From the NCBI GenBank assembly GCA_036384915.1, contig DASVLJ010000060.1, forward strand, positions 1 to 64,000: a stretch of 64,000 nucleotides of DNA, written 5' to 3'. The position numbers were made by a program, and so were the translations under genes. The first letter of the stretch is position 1. Each line of letters starts with the position of its first letter. The notes under the pieces were generated by a model that was given only the letters and a program-made list of their open reading frames with translations, did no database searches and was not told the origin of the DNA. This stretch comes from PKWO01 sp036384915 (GTDB taxonomy: Bacteria; Pseudomonadota; Gammaproteobacteria; Burkholderiales; Burkholderiaceae_D). This document shows, in pieces, positions 43,926 through 53,989 of the stretch.

Positions 43926-46900
43926 ATGTGGTGGAACAAGACTTCTGACAAATCCTCCGGCAAGCAAGCCGCAAAAAAGACCGTGCAGACCGTGCAGCAG
44001 ATGCCGCGCCGCAAAGCCTTGATGATGGCGCTCGAGCCGCGCTACATGTTCGACGGCGCGGTCGCTGCGACGCATGCCGAAGCTGCGCATCAGCTGCATG
44101 CCGAGGCGGAGCATGGTTTCGCCCTCGACCACGTGCGCACGGTCGCCGCAGCGCAGACACAGATTGCGCAAGTTGCAGCGTCAGGCCCTGCGGTAGTCTT
44201 CGTCGACTCGCGCGTCACCGATGCCGCCAGCCTGTTGAAGGGCGTGGCTCCCGGCACCGAGGTCGTCACCCTGAACGCCAATCAGGATGGCTTGCAACAG
44301 ATCGCCAGCTATCTCGCGGCACACCGCGAAGTCGGCTCGGTCGAAATCATTGCGCACGGCAGCGACGGCGAGTTGCTGCTGGGCGACACCAACTTGACTG
44401 TGGCCAATGTCAATTCCTACGCCCAGGAGTTGGGGGCCATTGGCGGCAACCTGAAGCAAGGCGCGGACATCCTGGTCTATGCCTGCGACACCGCCGCCGA
44501 TGCGACGGGCAAGGACTTCGTCGGCAGCCTGGCCCAGCTGACCGGGCATGCCGTGGCTGCGTCCACCGCGACAGTCGGGCGCGACGGCTCTTGGGAACTC
44601 GGATTCGAAACAGGCGACATCTCCGCCGTTCCCGTGCTTTCGGCGACAGCGGAGGCCGCGTACGGCTACGATCTGGGCACGATCGTCGTTACCAGCGGTA
44701 ACGATAGCGGCGCAGGAACCCTGCGTGCGGCGATTGCCACGGCCAACAGCCAAAGCGGCGACATTATTTATTTTAGTGGCGTATCGACCGTCACGCTGTC
44801 CAGCGGCGTATTGAACATTACGTCCAGCATGACGATCGAATCGGACCTTGCCGCCGATGGTAGCAGCCCGGTGACCATCAACGCCAATCACAGCAGCGGC
44901 GTACTCAATATTACGGGCGGGTCCGTCACCCTGATAGGCTTGGAAATTGAGAACGGCTTGATCTCCGGTAAAGGGGGCGGCTTCGGTGTCACGGCCGGCG
45001 GCAATGCTTATGGTGCCGGTATTGCCGTTACCGGCGGTAGCACGGTAGTCACGATGAACCATGATTACCTGCTGGGTAATGCGGCGACGGGTGGCGGCGG
45101 TGCGGGTAGTCCGGCCGCGCCGGGCGGTTTTTATGCCGGCGGCGGCGGGAGCGGCATCAGTGGCGTTGGCGGGGCTCCCGGCGGGTCTTACGCTGCAACT
45201 GGCGGGGTTGCAGCTGGCTCTGGGGGAAGCGGGCATGGTGGTAACGGCGGATTCGGAGCGCTGACGGGATATAACGGCCAAGGGGGCTTCACTACTGGTG
45301 GCGCGGGCGGCGGCGCTAGCTCAACTTATACCGCTGGCGGCGCCGGCGGAACTGCGGGCATCGTGGGCGGCGGGGGCGGCGGATCAGGGGCCAATAACGG
45401 GACGGCGACGACGCCAGGCTCCATTGGCGGCAGCGCTGTAGGTGGCCTTTTCGTCGGCAGCGGGTCCAAGGTCTACATGGCCAATACCCAATTTACCAAC
45501 AACTATGGTGCGGGCGGCGGCGGCGGCGGCAGCTATACAGGTGTCGCCGGTAACGGCGGCAAGGGCGCCGGCGCCGTCATGGTCGCTTCTACCGGGATCT
45601 TGGAATACCAAAATAGCACAGTGAATTTCACTAATAACGTCGGCACCGGCGGTAGCGGCGGAACCAGCAAAACCGGCGGGGATAATGGCACCGCAGGCGT
45701 AAGTTCAGGAACAACCGGGATTGAAAACCCGGGCGGAGCGGGTACCGTGTCAAGCACCTATTCGCCGCCGACTACGGTCACTTCCGTCGCGGTGCCGAGC
45801 AACGGCACTTATCACGACGGCCAGACCTTGAGCTTTACCGTGAATTTTACCGGTAACGTGACCGTGACCGGCACGCCGGAATTGGCAATCACGCTCGACA
45901 CCGGAGGGACAGTCCAGGCGACCTATCAAAGCGGTTCCGGCGGTTCGGCCTTGGTGTTTTCCTATACCGTTACAGCCGGCGAACAGGATGCCACGGGTAT
46001 TACGGTCGGCGCGTTGACGCTCAACAGCGGCACCATCAACGACAGCAACAGTAATGCCGCCGTATTGACATTGAATAACGTGGCCAGCACCTCCAGCGTC
46101 GACGTCCAGGCCATCCTTCCGACGGTATCGAGCATCAACATCGCCGGAAGCTCTCCGACCAACGGTACAAGCGAAAGCTTCACGGTGACGTATTCGGAAG
46201 CGATGAATCCCGCTACCGTGCTCAATACCGACTTTACGGCCACGCAGGTTTCCGGTTCGATCACCGATACCGGCATCACGGTCAGTGAAGTCAGCGCGAG
46301 CGTCTATACTGTCACCGTCAATGGCGTCAGCGGCAATGGCGTCCTGCGCCTGGACATGAATTCCGGCACCAGCGAGCAGGACAGCTACGGCAATACCATC
46401 AGTGGCGGCCACACGGGCGATCAGACCTATACCGTGGACCAGACCCCGCCGACGGTATCGTCTATCGTGCCCGCCGGCGCCAATCCAGGCAAGGGCGGCA
46501 GCGAAACCTTCACCGTGACCTTCTCAGAAGCGGTGAGCGGCGTCGATGCCAGCGATTTCACTGCGGTGACCAGCGGCACTACGGACACCGGCATCTCGAG
46601 CGTCACGACTGCCGACAACATCCACTATACGGTGACGGTGGGCGGCGTGGGCGGCAACGGCACGCTGGGCTTGAACCTCAACAGTTCCGGCACGGGTATT
46701 ACCGACACAGCCGGTAATGCGATCTCGGGCGGCCTCACCGGCAGTACTTATACCATCGACACGACGCCGCCCACAGTGTCTTCGATCACGGCGCTGGGCA
46801 GCCTGACCAACAACGCCAGCAGCGACGCGTTCACCGTCACCTTCTCCGAAGCGGTGACCGGCGTGACGGCATCCGACTTCACGCTGACAACGACCAATAC

Positions 46901-49900
46901 CCCGGGCGGCACCGCGCTCTCCACGGGCGGCATCACCTCGATCACCACGACGGACAATATCCACTACACCGTGACGGTGGGTTCCGTCACCGGCGACGGC
47001 ACGCTGCGCCTGGATTTGAAATCGAACAGCACTGGCATTACGGATGCTGCGGGCAACGGCGCCACGGCGGCCTTCACCAGCGGCGACACCTATACCATCG
47101 AACACACGCCGCCCACGGTGAGTTCCAGCACTGCCAACGGCACGTTGACCAACAATGCCGGCAGCGAAGTCTTCACCGTCACGTTCACCGAAAACGTCAG
47201 CGGCGTCAACAGCGGCGACTTCAACGTCAACCTGACGGGCACTGCCGCCTACACCGGCATCGTCGTGACGCCGCTCTCGGGCAGCCAGTACCAGGTCACG
47301 GTGCAGGGAGTGACGGGCGACGGTACGCTGCAATTGACCTACAACGGTTCCGTGCATGACGTGACCGATGCGGCCGGCAACATCGCCTCGGCCAATTTCA
47401 CGTCGGGCGACACTTATACGGTCGACCATACCGCGCCGACGGTGAGTTCGGTCAGCGTACCAGCCAACGCTACCTATATCGCCGGGCAGAACCTCGACTT
47501 CACCGTCAACTTCAGCGAAGCTGTGACCGTGACCGGCACGCCCGAGATCGCCATCACGCTCGATACCGGCGGGATAGTCTATGCGCAATACCTGAGCGGT
47601 TCCGGCACGTCCGCCTTGACTTTCCGCTACACCGTGGTGGGCAACGAAAGCGACACCAACGGCATCGGCGTCGACAGCAGCATCACGCTCAACGGCGGCA
47701 CGATCCAGGATGCCGCGACCAACGATGCGGTGCTGACCCTGAACAGCGTGGGCAGCACGACCGGTGTGTTGGTCGACTCGATACCGCCGGCGGTCAGTTC
47801 AGTCGGCGTGCCGACCGACGGCACTTATGGCGCAGGCCAGATGCTGACCTTCACCGTCAATTTCAGCGAAAACGTGCTGGTGACCACGGGTGGAGGCACG
47901 CCCTCTATCCCCATCACGCTCGACACCGGCGGCACGGTGCAAGCCGCTTATGTCGGCGGCTCGGGCACGAGCGCCTTGACCTTCGCTTACACCGTCACCA
48001 GCGGCGAGGCCGACTTGAACGGCATCAGCGTGGGCTCGGCCATCAGCCTTAACGGCGGCACCATCAAGGATGCGGCAACCAACGTGGCTTTGCTGGCCCT
48101 CAACAGCGTAGCCTCGACGGCCAACGTGCTGGTCGATGCTGTGCCGCCGACGGTGAGTTCGATCGACATCGCCGGCACGGCCACCAACAACGGCAGCGCC
48201 GAGACGTTCACCGTGACCTTCAGCGTGCCGGTCTCCGGCGTCGATGCAAGCGATTTTGTTTTGAACGAAACCAACACGGTCGGCGCTTCCGCGCTGGTCA
48301 ACGCCGATGTCGTGGCGGTGTCGCCGGTTAACGGACGTAGCGCCACCTGGACTGTCACAGTCCAGAACGTCACCGGCGACGGCAATTTGCGGCTCGACCT
48401 CAATGCCGCAGGGGAAGACCAGGCAATCACCGACCAGTTCAGCAACCAGCTCGACCCGGCCACCTCTCATACAGGCGATCAATCCTATACGATAGACCAC
48501 ACCGCGCCGACGATCACCAGCGTGACGCCGCCTGCCACCGGCACCTACACCACCGCCGCCGGCAACAACGACATCACCTTCAGCGTCAACTATAGCGAAC
48601 CGGTAACCGTCGATACCACGGGCGGCACGCCGCGCATCCCCGTCACCCTGACCACCGGCGGCACGGTCTATGCGAACTACGTCTCCGGCAGCGGCAGTTC
48701 CACCCTGGTATTCACGCTGGCTGTCGCATCGGGCGAGCAGGAGCTCTCCGGCATCGGCGTCGCCGGCAGCGTGGACACCAACGGCGGCACGATACGCGAT
48801 GCAGCCGCCAACAATGCGGTCGAGACCCTGACCGGCTTGTCCTCTCCTCTGACCGGCGTCGATGTCGACGCGATCATCCCGTCCGTCACCGCGGTCGGCG
48901 TCCCCACCTCCGGCACCTACGGCGTCGGCGGCGACCTCGACTTTACGCTCAGCTTCAGCAAGGCGGTCACGGTGGATACCTCCGGCGGCACGCCTTACAT
49001 CCAGATCACGCTCGACACGGGCGGTACGGTCGATGCGGTGTACTTGTCCGGTTCCGGAACCTCGCAGCTTACGTTCCGCTACATCGTCGCCAGCGGCGAA
49101 CTCGATAGCAACGGCATCACGGTCGGGACCACGCTGTTTACCGGCGGCGGCACGATCAAGGACAGCGCCGGCAACAGCAGCGACACGACCTTGCACGGCA
49201 TTGCCGGCACCAGCGGCGTGCTGGTCGATTCCGTACCGCCCACGGCCACCACGATCGACATCGCCGGCACCAGCCCGAACAACGCCTCCTCGGAAACCTT
49301 TACCGTCACGTTCGACAAGCCGGTCAACGGCGTGGACGCTACCGACTTTACCGTGGTCGGCAGCGGCACGGCTTCCGGCGCCGTCAGCACGGTATCGGGC
49401 AGCGGCACGACCTGGACCGTCACGGTCGGCAGCGTGGTCGGCGACGGCACCTTGCGCCTGGATTTGAACAACACGGGCGACGCGATCACAGACAATTACG
49501 GCAACGCGCTTGCGGCCGCGCATACGGGCGACCAGACCTATACCGTGCAGCACACGCCGCCGGCGGCCACCTCGATGACGGTGCCGGCCGACGGCACCTA
49601 CGGCGCCGGCCAGAATATGGACTTCACCGTCACGTATAGCGAAATCGTGAATGTCGATACCACGGGCGGCACGCCGCGCATCGCCATTTCGCTCGATACG
49701 GGCGGAACGCAGTATGCGAACTATGTCTCCGGCAGCGGAACCAATACCCTGACCTTCCGTTTCGCCCCGGTCAGCGGGCAGCAGGACCTGACCGGCATCC
49801 TGACCGGGACCGCAGTCGACACCAACGGCGGCACGATACGCGATGCGGCAGGCAACAATGCCAATCTGGCCATCAATTCGGTCGAACCGTCCACGGCCAA

Positions 49901-52310
49901 CGTGGACGTGGACGCCATCATCCCCGTGGTCAACAGCGTGAGCGTGCCTGCCAGCGCCACCTACATCGCAGGCCAGGCGCTCGACTTCACCGTCAACTTC
50001 AATAAGCCGATGACGGTGGCCGGCTCGCCCTACGTGACCTTGACGCTGGCCACGGGCGGCACGGTCGACGCGGCCTACGTTTCCGGTTCGGGAACCAGCA
50101 GCCTCGTGTTCGAGTATGTGGTTGCTCCGAACGAAGGCGCGCCGTCCGGCGTGGTGCTGGGTTCGGCCATCGTCTTGAACGGCGGCTCGATCGACGATGC
50201 GCACGGCAACCCGGTCAACCCGGCACTGAACAGCATCGGTTCCACCTCGGGCGTGCTGGTCGATTCGATTCCTCCGGTCGTCAGCTCCATTGTCGCCGGC
50301 GGCCCCGGCGTGACCAATGCCACCAGCGAAACCTTCACCGTTACCTTCAGCGAGCCGGTCACCGGAGTGGTGGCAAGCGATTTCACGCTGACTGAGACCG
50401 GTTCCACTACCGGCGCTATTTCTTCCATCAGCGGCAGCGGCGCGACGTACACCGTTACCGTCACTGGCATTTCGGGCAACGGCTCCATGCGGCTCGATTT
50501 GAACGGCAGCGGGACCGGCATTGCCGACCTGGCGACCAATGCGATCAAGACCGGCTTCACGGCCGGCTCGGTAGTCAATTTCGATTACAGCTCCGCGATC
50601 ATCGATTCCGTGGGCGTGCCGGCGGCGGGCACGTACACGACGGGGCAGACGCTCGATTTCACCGTCACGTATGACAATGCCGTGGCGGTAGTCGGCACGC
50701 CGCGCCTGTCGTTTACGCTGGACAATGGACAGACCGTTTACGCCGATTACGTGTCGGGCAGCGGCACGACGACGCTGACGTTCGCTTATACCGTGGCGCA
50801 GGGCGCCATCGAGACCACCGGCCTCAAGCTCGGTGGCAGCATCGACAACAATGGCGGTTCGATCAGCGACACCGGCGTCGGCAATCCGGCCGACCCCAGC
50901 CTGTCCTCCGTCGGCGACAGCAGCCATGTCTACATCGACGGTACCTCGCCTGCCGTTTCGTCCATTGCGACCGTCGGAAGCAGCACCACCAATGCCGCCA
51001 GCGTCAGCTATACCGTCACGTTCAACGAAGCCGTCACAGGCGTCAATGCCGGCGACTTCAAGCTGACGGCGAGCGGCAGCGCCGCCGGGACCGTCGCCTC
51101 GGTCACGCCGGTCGGCAGCGACGGCACGACCTACACCGTCACGGTGAACGACATCAGCGGCATGGGCACGCTGCGCCTCGACTTGAATGCCGGTTCCGGC
51201 GTGGCCGACAAGGCCGGCACGCCGGTGCCCGGCTTTACCGGCGGCGCGGTGTACACGGTGGACCGCGTCGATTCAACTGTCTCCAGCGTCGGCGTGCCCG
51301 CCGCCGGCGACTACAAGGCCGGCCAGACCTTGAGCTTCCGCGTCAATTTCACGCAGCCTGTCACGGTCGATACGACGGGCGGCGCGCCGGGCATCGTGCT
51401 CACGCTGCAAAACGGCGCCACGGTGCAGGCGCGTTACGTCAGCGGCAGCGGCAGCGATACGCTGGTGTTCAGCTACACGATCGCCGATGGCGACAAGGCG
51501 CCTAACGGCATCGGCGTGGGCGCCAGCATCGTGGCCAATGGCGGCAAGCTGACCGGCGCCGACGGCAATCCCGCTGTGCTGGCCCTGGCCGGCGTCGGTC
51601 CGACGGATGGCGTCGATATCAAGAACGGCAATGGTGACGGCGGTAACGGCAACGGTAACGGCAACCATAACAACAACGGCCGCGGTTTGTTGACGGGCGA
51701 AGACCAGAACCAGCAGAACCAGTCGGGCGGCAGCCTTGCCGGTTCGGGATGGCAGGATCAGGGCGGCAGCCAGCAGGGCGGCATTCAATTCGTTCCCACC
51801 ACCACGCAGACCGTGTGGAGCTCGGTGCCGCTCACCAGTTCCGAGCCGGTTGGCGGCACCGTGCGCGATAGTGACACGGCAGTCGGCAGCAGCGGCTTGT
51901 CCGCGACCGTGCCGAGCCAGGGCGAGCAACTGGTCAACCCGGCGCCGGTCGAGTTGCCGGCCCTGCAAGGCAGCGATGCCAACCATTCGAACCTGCTCAA
52001 CTGGAAGCCGCCGGGACACGTCGAGCAGCCCTCGGGCGACGATCTCGGCTCACTCGACGCGAACAGTGCGCGCGCGCTGCGCGGCCTGCCTGTGGAGGGC
52101 CGCCCGGCCGTACCGCTGTTTGCGCAGGGGCACGGCCGCGGTGTCGAGCGGCATCATGGGCAAAAGCACGCTGTGGTAGCGCATGCGGGCCCGCAGGGCA
52201 AGGCTTCGCTGAGCCAGCAGTTTGCGCGTTACGGCAAGCAGGCCTGGGAGCACGACAAGGCGGCATTGGTGGAAAACGCCCGGCAGTCCGCGCAGCGGCG
52301 TACCGGATAA
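43926..52310 (+). CDS. Giant LEPR/DUF4347 surface protein with 17 Ig-like repeats
   Basis: 2,794 residues. The N-terminus is basic and lacks a Sec signal; the motif LEPRYMFDGA is at 36-45. A DUF4347 domain follows at about 85-245 (VVFVDSRVTDAASLLKGV, then VEIIAHGSDGELLLGD, LVYACDTAADATGKDFVG). A Gly-rich beta-helix-like segment spans about 250-610. Seventeen Ig-like repeats of about 100-120 residues occupy about 614-2560: nine of one type (VPxxGTYxxGQxLxFTVNFSE) and eight of another (SETFTVTFSEPVxGVxASDF). The C-terminus (about 2560-2794) is Asn/Gly-rich, then basic. There are no RTX nonapeptides. The protein is probably exported and held at the surface by the TolC/HlyD/M50 genes downstream, acting as an adhesin. 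Confidence 0.9.
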   Translation: MWWNKTSDKSSGKQAAKKTVQTVQQMPRRKALMMALEPRYMFDGAVAATHAEAAHQLHAEAEHGFALDHVRTVAAAQTQIAQVAASGPAVVFVDSRVTDAASLLKGVAPGTEVVTLNANQDGLQQIASYLAAHREVGSVEIIAHGSDGELLLGDTNLTVANVNSYAQELGAIGGNLKQGADILVYACDTAADATGKDFVGSLAQLTGHAVAASTATVGRDGSWELGFETGDISAVPVLSATAEAAYGYDLGTIVVTSGNDSGAGTLRAAIATANSQSGDIIYFSGVSTVTLSSGVLNITSSMTIESDLAADGSSPVTINANHSSGVLNITGGSVTLIGLEIENGLISGKGGGFGVTAGGNAYGAGIAVTGGSTVVTMNHDYLLGNAATGGGGAGSPAAPGGFYAGGGGSGISGVGGAPGGSYAATGGVAAGSGGSGHGGNGGFGALTGYNGQGGFTTGGAGGGASSTYTAGGAGGTAGIVGGGGGGSGANNGTATTPGSIGGSAVGGLFVGSGSKVYMANTQFTNNYGAGGGGGGSYTGVAGNGGKGAGAVMVASTGILEYQNSTVNFTNNVGTGGSGGTSKTGGDNGTAGVSSGTTGIENPGGAGTVSSTYSPPTTVTSVAVPSNGTYHDGQTLSFTVNFTGNVTVTGTPELAITLDTGGTVQATYQSGSGGSALVFSYTVTAGEQDATGITVGALTLNSGTINDSNSNAAVLTLNNVASTSSVDVQAILPTVSSINIAGSSPTNGTSESFTVTYSEAMNPATVLNTDFTATQVSGSITDTGITVSEVSASVYTVTVNGVSGNGVLRLDMNSGTSEQDSYGNTISGGHTGDQTYTVDQTPPTVSSIVPAGANPGKGGSETFTVTFSEAVSGVDASDFTAVTSGTTDTGISSVTTADNIHYTVTVGGVGGNGTLGLNLNSSGTGITDTAGNAISGGLTGSTYTIDTTPPTVSSITALGSLTNNASSDAFTVTFSEAVTGVTASDFTLTTTNTPGGTALSTGGITSITTTDNIHYTVTVGSVTGDGTLRLDLKSNSTGITDAAGNGATAAFTSGDTYTIEHTPPTVSSSTANGTLTNNAGSEVFTVTFTENVSGVNSGDFNVNLTGTAAYTGIVVTPLSGSQYQVTVQGVTGDGTLQLTYNGSVHDVTDAAGNIASANFTSGDTYTVDHTAPTVSSVSVPANATYIAGQNLDFTVNFSEAVTVTGTPEIAITLDTGGIVYAQYLSGSGTSALTFRYTVVGNESDTNGIGVDSSITLNGGTIQDAATNDAVLTLNSVGSTTGVLVDSIPPAVSSVGVPTDGTYGAGQMLTFTVNFSENVLVTTGGGTPSIPITLDTGGTVQAAYVGGSGTSALTFAYTVTSGEADLNGISVGSAISLNGGTIKDAATNVALLALNSVASTANVLVDAVPPTVSSIDIAGTATNNGSAETFTVTFSVPVSGVDASDFVLNETNTVGASALVNADVVAVSPVNGRSATWTVTVQNVTGDGNLRLDLNAAGEDQAITDQFSNQLDPATSHTGDQSYTIDHTAPTITSVTPPATGTYTTAAGNNDITFSVNYSEPVTVDTTGGTPRIPVTLTTGGTVYANYVSGSGSSTLVFTLAVASGEQELSGIGVAGSVDTNGGTIRDAAANNAVETLTGLSSPLTGVDVDAIIPSVTAVGVPTSGTYGVGGDLDFTLSFSKAVTVDTSGGTPYIQITLDTGGTVDAVYLSGSGTSQLTFRYIVASGELDSNGITVGTTLFTGGGTIKDSAGNSSDTTLHGIAGTSGVLVDSVPPTATTIDIAGTSPNNASSETFTVTFDKPVNGVDATDFTVVGSGTASGAVSTVSGSGTTWTVTVGSVVGDGTLRLDLNNTGDAITDNYGNALAAAHTGDQTYTVQHTPPAATSMTVPADGTYGAGQNMDFTVTYSEIVNVDTTGGTPRIAISLDTGGTQYANYVSGSGTNTLTFRFAPVSGQQDLTGILTGTAVDTNGGTIRDAAGNNANLAINSVEPSTANVDVDAIIPVVNSVSVPASATYIAGQALDFTVNFNKPMTVAGSPYVTLTLATGGTVDAAYVSGSGTSSLVFEYVVAPNEGAPSGVVLGSAIVLNGGSIDDAHGNPVNPALNSIGSTSGVLVDSIPPVVSSIVAGGPGVTNATSETFTVTFSEPVTGVVASDFTLTETGSTTGAISSISGSGATYTVTVTGISGNGSMRLDLNGSGTGIADLATNAIKTGFTAGSVVNFDYSSAIIDSVGVPAAGTYTTGQTLDFTVTYDNAVAVVGTPRLSFTLDNGQTVYADYVSGSGTTTLTFAYTVAQGAIETTGLKLGGSIDNNGGSISDTGVGNPADPSLSSVGDSSHVYIDGTSPAVSSIATVGSSTTNAASVSYTVTFNEAVTGVNAGDFKLTASGSAAGTVASVTPVGSDGTTYTVTVNDISGMGTLRLDLNAGSGVADKAGTPVPGFTGGAVYTVDRVDSTVSSVGVPAAGDYKAGQTLSFRVNFTQPVTVDTTGGAPGIVLTLQNGATVQARYVSGSGSDTLVFSYTIADGDKAPNGIGVGASIVANGGKLTGADGNPAVLALAGVGPTDGVDIKNGNGDGGNGNGNGNHNNNGRGLLTGEDQNQQNQSGGSLAGSGWQDQGGSQQGGIQFVPTTTQTVWSSVPLTSSEPVGGTVRDSDTAVGSSGLSATVPSQGEQLVNPAPVELPALQGSDANHSNLLNWKPPGHVEQPSGDDLGSLDANSARALRGLPVEGRPAVPLFAQGHGRGVERHHGQKHAVVAHAGPQGKASLSQQFARYGKQAWEHDKAALVENARQSAQRRTG

Positions 52311-52390
52311 GCAAGACAGAGGGGCGCCCGGCATGGACGGGCGGTACTGCACAACAGGCATAACATTCATATGGGACGAGATAGAACGAC

Positions 52391-53902
52391 ATGAAGACTA
52401 CGCAAACCGCGCGGCGCCAAATCGGTATCGCCACACCCTTTGCCAAGGCCGCCATGGCCTCGGCCATCGCTCTGCTGTTTGCCGGCTGCGCCGTGCATAC
52501 GACGCCGCTGACGGCGGAAGAGCAGGCCGCCCAGGTCAAGAGCGACCGCGAGGCGATGTTCGCCGGGCAAGACCCGGTGACCAAGCCCATCACCATGTCC
52601 GAAGCGATGGCGCGCGCCATCAAGTACAACCTGGACAACCGCCTGAAGCTGATGGAAGAAGCGGTGGCCCAGCGCCAGCTCGATCTCGCCAATTACGATT
52701 TGCTGCCGCGCCTCACTGTGGCCGCCGGTTACACCGACCGCAATAACGTCCTGGGCTCCTCTTCGGAAGACGTGTTCACCAACACCCAATCCCTGGTGCC
52801 GTCGACGTCGTCGGACAAGGCGCTGCGCAATGCGGACCTCGGCTTCAGCTGGAATGTGCTCGATTTCGGCGTAAGCTATTACCAGGCCCAGCAGCAGGCC
52901 GATCGCGCGCTGATCATGAAGGAGCGCCGGCGCAAGGTCGTGCACAGCCTGATGCAGCAAGTCCGGCAAGCCTACTGGCTGGCTTATGGCGCACAGGAAA
53001 TCGAAGGCAAGATCAAGACCATGCAGATTGATGTCGAGGCCGCCATGGGCGATCTGGACCGGATTCAGAAGGAGAAGCTGAAGTCGCCCAAGGAAGTATT
53101 GGCCGAGCGCCGCCAGTTGCTCGACACCGAGCGACAGCTCGAAGTGATCCGCGACGAGCTGGCCCAGGCCAAGCCGCATCTGGCCGCGCTGATGGACCTC
53201 GATCCGGCCCAGCCGTTTACGCTGGCTCCGGAGGGCGATATGGCCGTTCCCAGCGTCAAGATGGGCGTGCAGGAGATGGCCGAGACCGCGCTGGCGCGGC
53301 GCCCGGAAATCGTCGAAGCGCGCTACAACGAGCGTATCGGCGTCACCGAAGTCAAGAAGGCCATGGCCAAGCTGATGCCTGGCCTGGAAATCGACTTCGG
53401 CGAGCACTACGACAGCAACAGCTTCCTGGTCAACAACCACTGGGGCGATGTCGGCCTGCACGTGAGCTGGAACATCCTCAACCTGCTCTCGGCCAAGCAG
53501 ATCACCGATACAGCCCAGGCACAGGCCGACGTGGCCAAGATGCAGCGCATGGCGCTGAACATGGCGGTGCTGTCGCAGGTCTACATCGCCGAGCGCGATT
53601 ATGAAGGCCGCGACCGTCAATTCAAGCTGGCCCAGCAACTGGCCGAGGTCGATCACGAGATACTGGAGCAGGCGCGCAACGAAACCAAGAGCAATGCCCA
53701 GGGCAAGATGACGCAGATCCGCGCCGGGCTGAACTCGCTGTATTCCGATTTGCGCGTGCGCCAGGACTACGGCGCATTGCAGAACGCCTACGGTAACATC
53801 ATGGCGAGCATGGGGGCCGATCCGCTGCCGGAATCGGTAGCTGGACACGACCTGACCTCCCTGACCCAGGCCGTGGAGCAGGCGCAGCACGCCAGCATGT
53901 AA
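52391..53902 (+). CDS. TolC family outer-membrane lipoprotein
   Basis: 503 residues. Lipoprotein signal with lipobox FAGC (Cys33). Two outer-membrane-efflux halves follow: ITMSEAMARAIKYNLDNRLK starts the first, and VQEMAETALARRPEIVEARY the second; long coiled-coil helices include KVVHSLMQQVRQAYWLAYGA. It forms the trimeric outer-membrane duct of an exporter. It follows the giant protein by 80 bases and precedes two adaptor genes, so it is almost certainly the duct for that protein. Confidence 0.92.
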   Translation: MKTTQTARRQIGIATPFAKAAMASAIALLFAGCAVHTTPLTAEEQAAQVKSDREAMFAGQDPVTKPITMSEAMARAIKYNLDNRLKLMEEAVAQRQLDLANYDLLPRLTVAAGYTDRNNVLGSSSEDVFTNTQSLVPSTSSDKALRNADLGFSWNVLDFGVSYYQAQQQADRALIMKERRRKVVHSLMQQVRQAYWLAYGAQEIEGKIKTMQIDVEAAMGDLDRIQKEKLKSPKEVLAERRQLLDTERQLEVIRDELAQAKPHLAALMDLDPAQPFTLAPEGDMAVPSVKMGVQEMAETALARRPEIVEARYNERIGVTEVKKAMAKLMPGLEIDFGEHYDSNSFLVNNHWGDVGLHVSWNILNLLSAKQITDTAQAQADVAKMQRMALNMAVLSQVYIAERDYEGRDRQFKLAQQLAEVDHEILEQARNETKSNAQGKMTQIRAGLNSLYSDLRVRQDYGALQNAYGNIMASMGADPLPESVAGHDLTSLTQAVEQAQHASM

Positions 53903-53940
53903 GAAGCACTCCGCCGGCAAGTCCGGCACTGGTTTAAGAT

Positions 53941-53967
53941 AGACAGCCGGTATCTTGCCGGCTGTCT
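53941..53967 (+). terminator. Intra-operon hairpin between tolC-like and hlyD-like genes
   Basis: AGACAGCCGG (53941-53950) pairs perfectly with CCGGCTGTCT (53958-53967) around a seven-base loop; CTTCATT follows with no T-run. It may be a partial terminator or processing site adjusting dosage of downstream genes. Confidence 0.5.
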
Positions 53968-53989
53968 CTTCATTGAAGCGAACAAATTG

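Noticed and set aside
47799..50927. Long open frame antisense to the giant protein gene (over 1,000 codons).
   Set aside because: It mirrors the repeat codons of the sense gene, its product has no domain sense, and the sense frame has clear motifs and repeats. GC-rich repeats leave antisense frames open by chance.
51602..52310. A classical C-terminal RTX type I secretion signal in the giant protein.
   Set aside because: No GGxGxDxxx nonapeptides are visible; the end is Asn/Gly-rich, then basic and Gln-rich. A non-RTX C-terminal signal remains possible.
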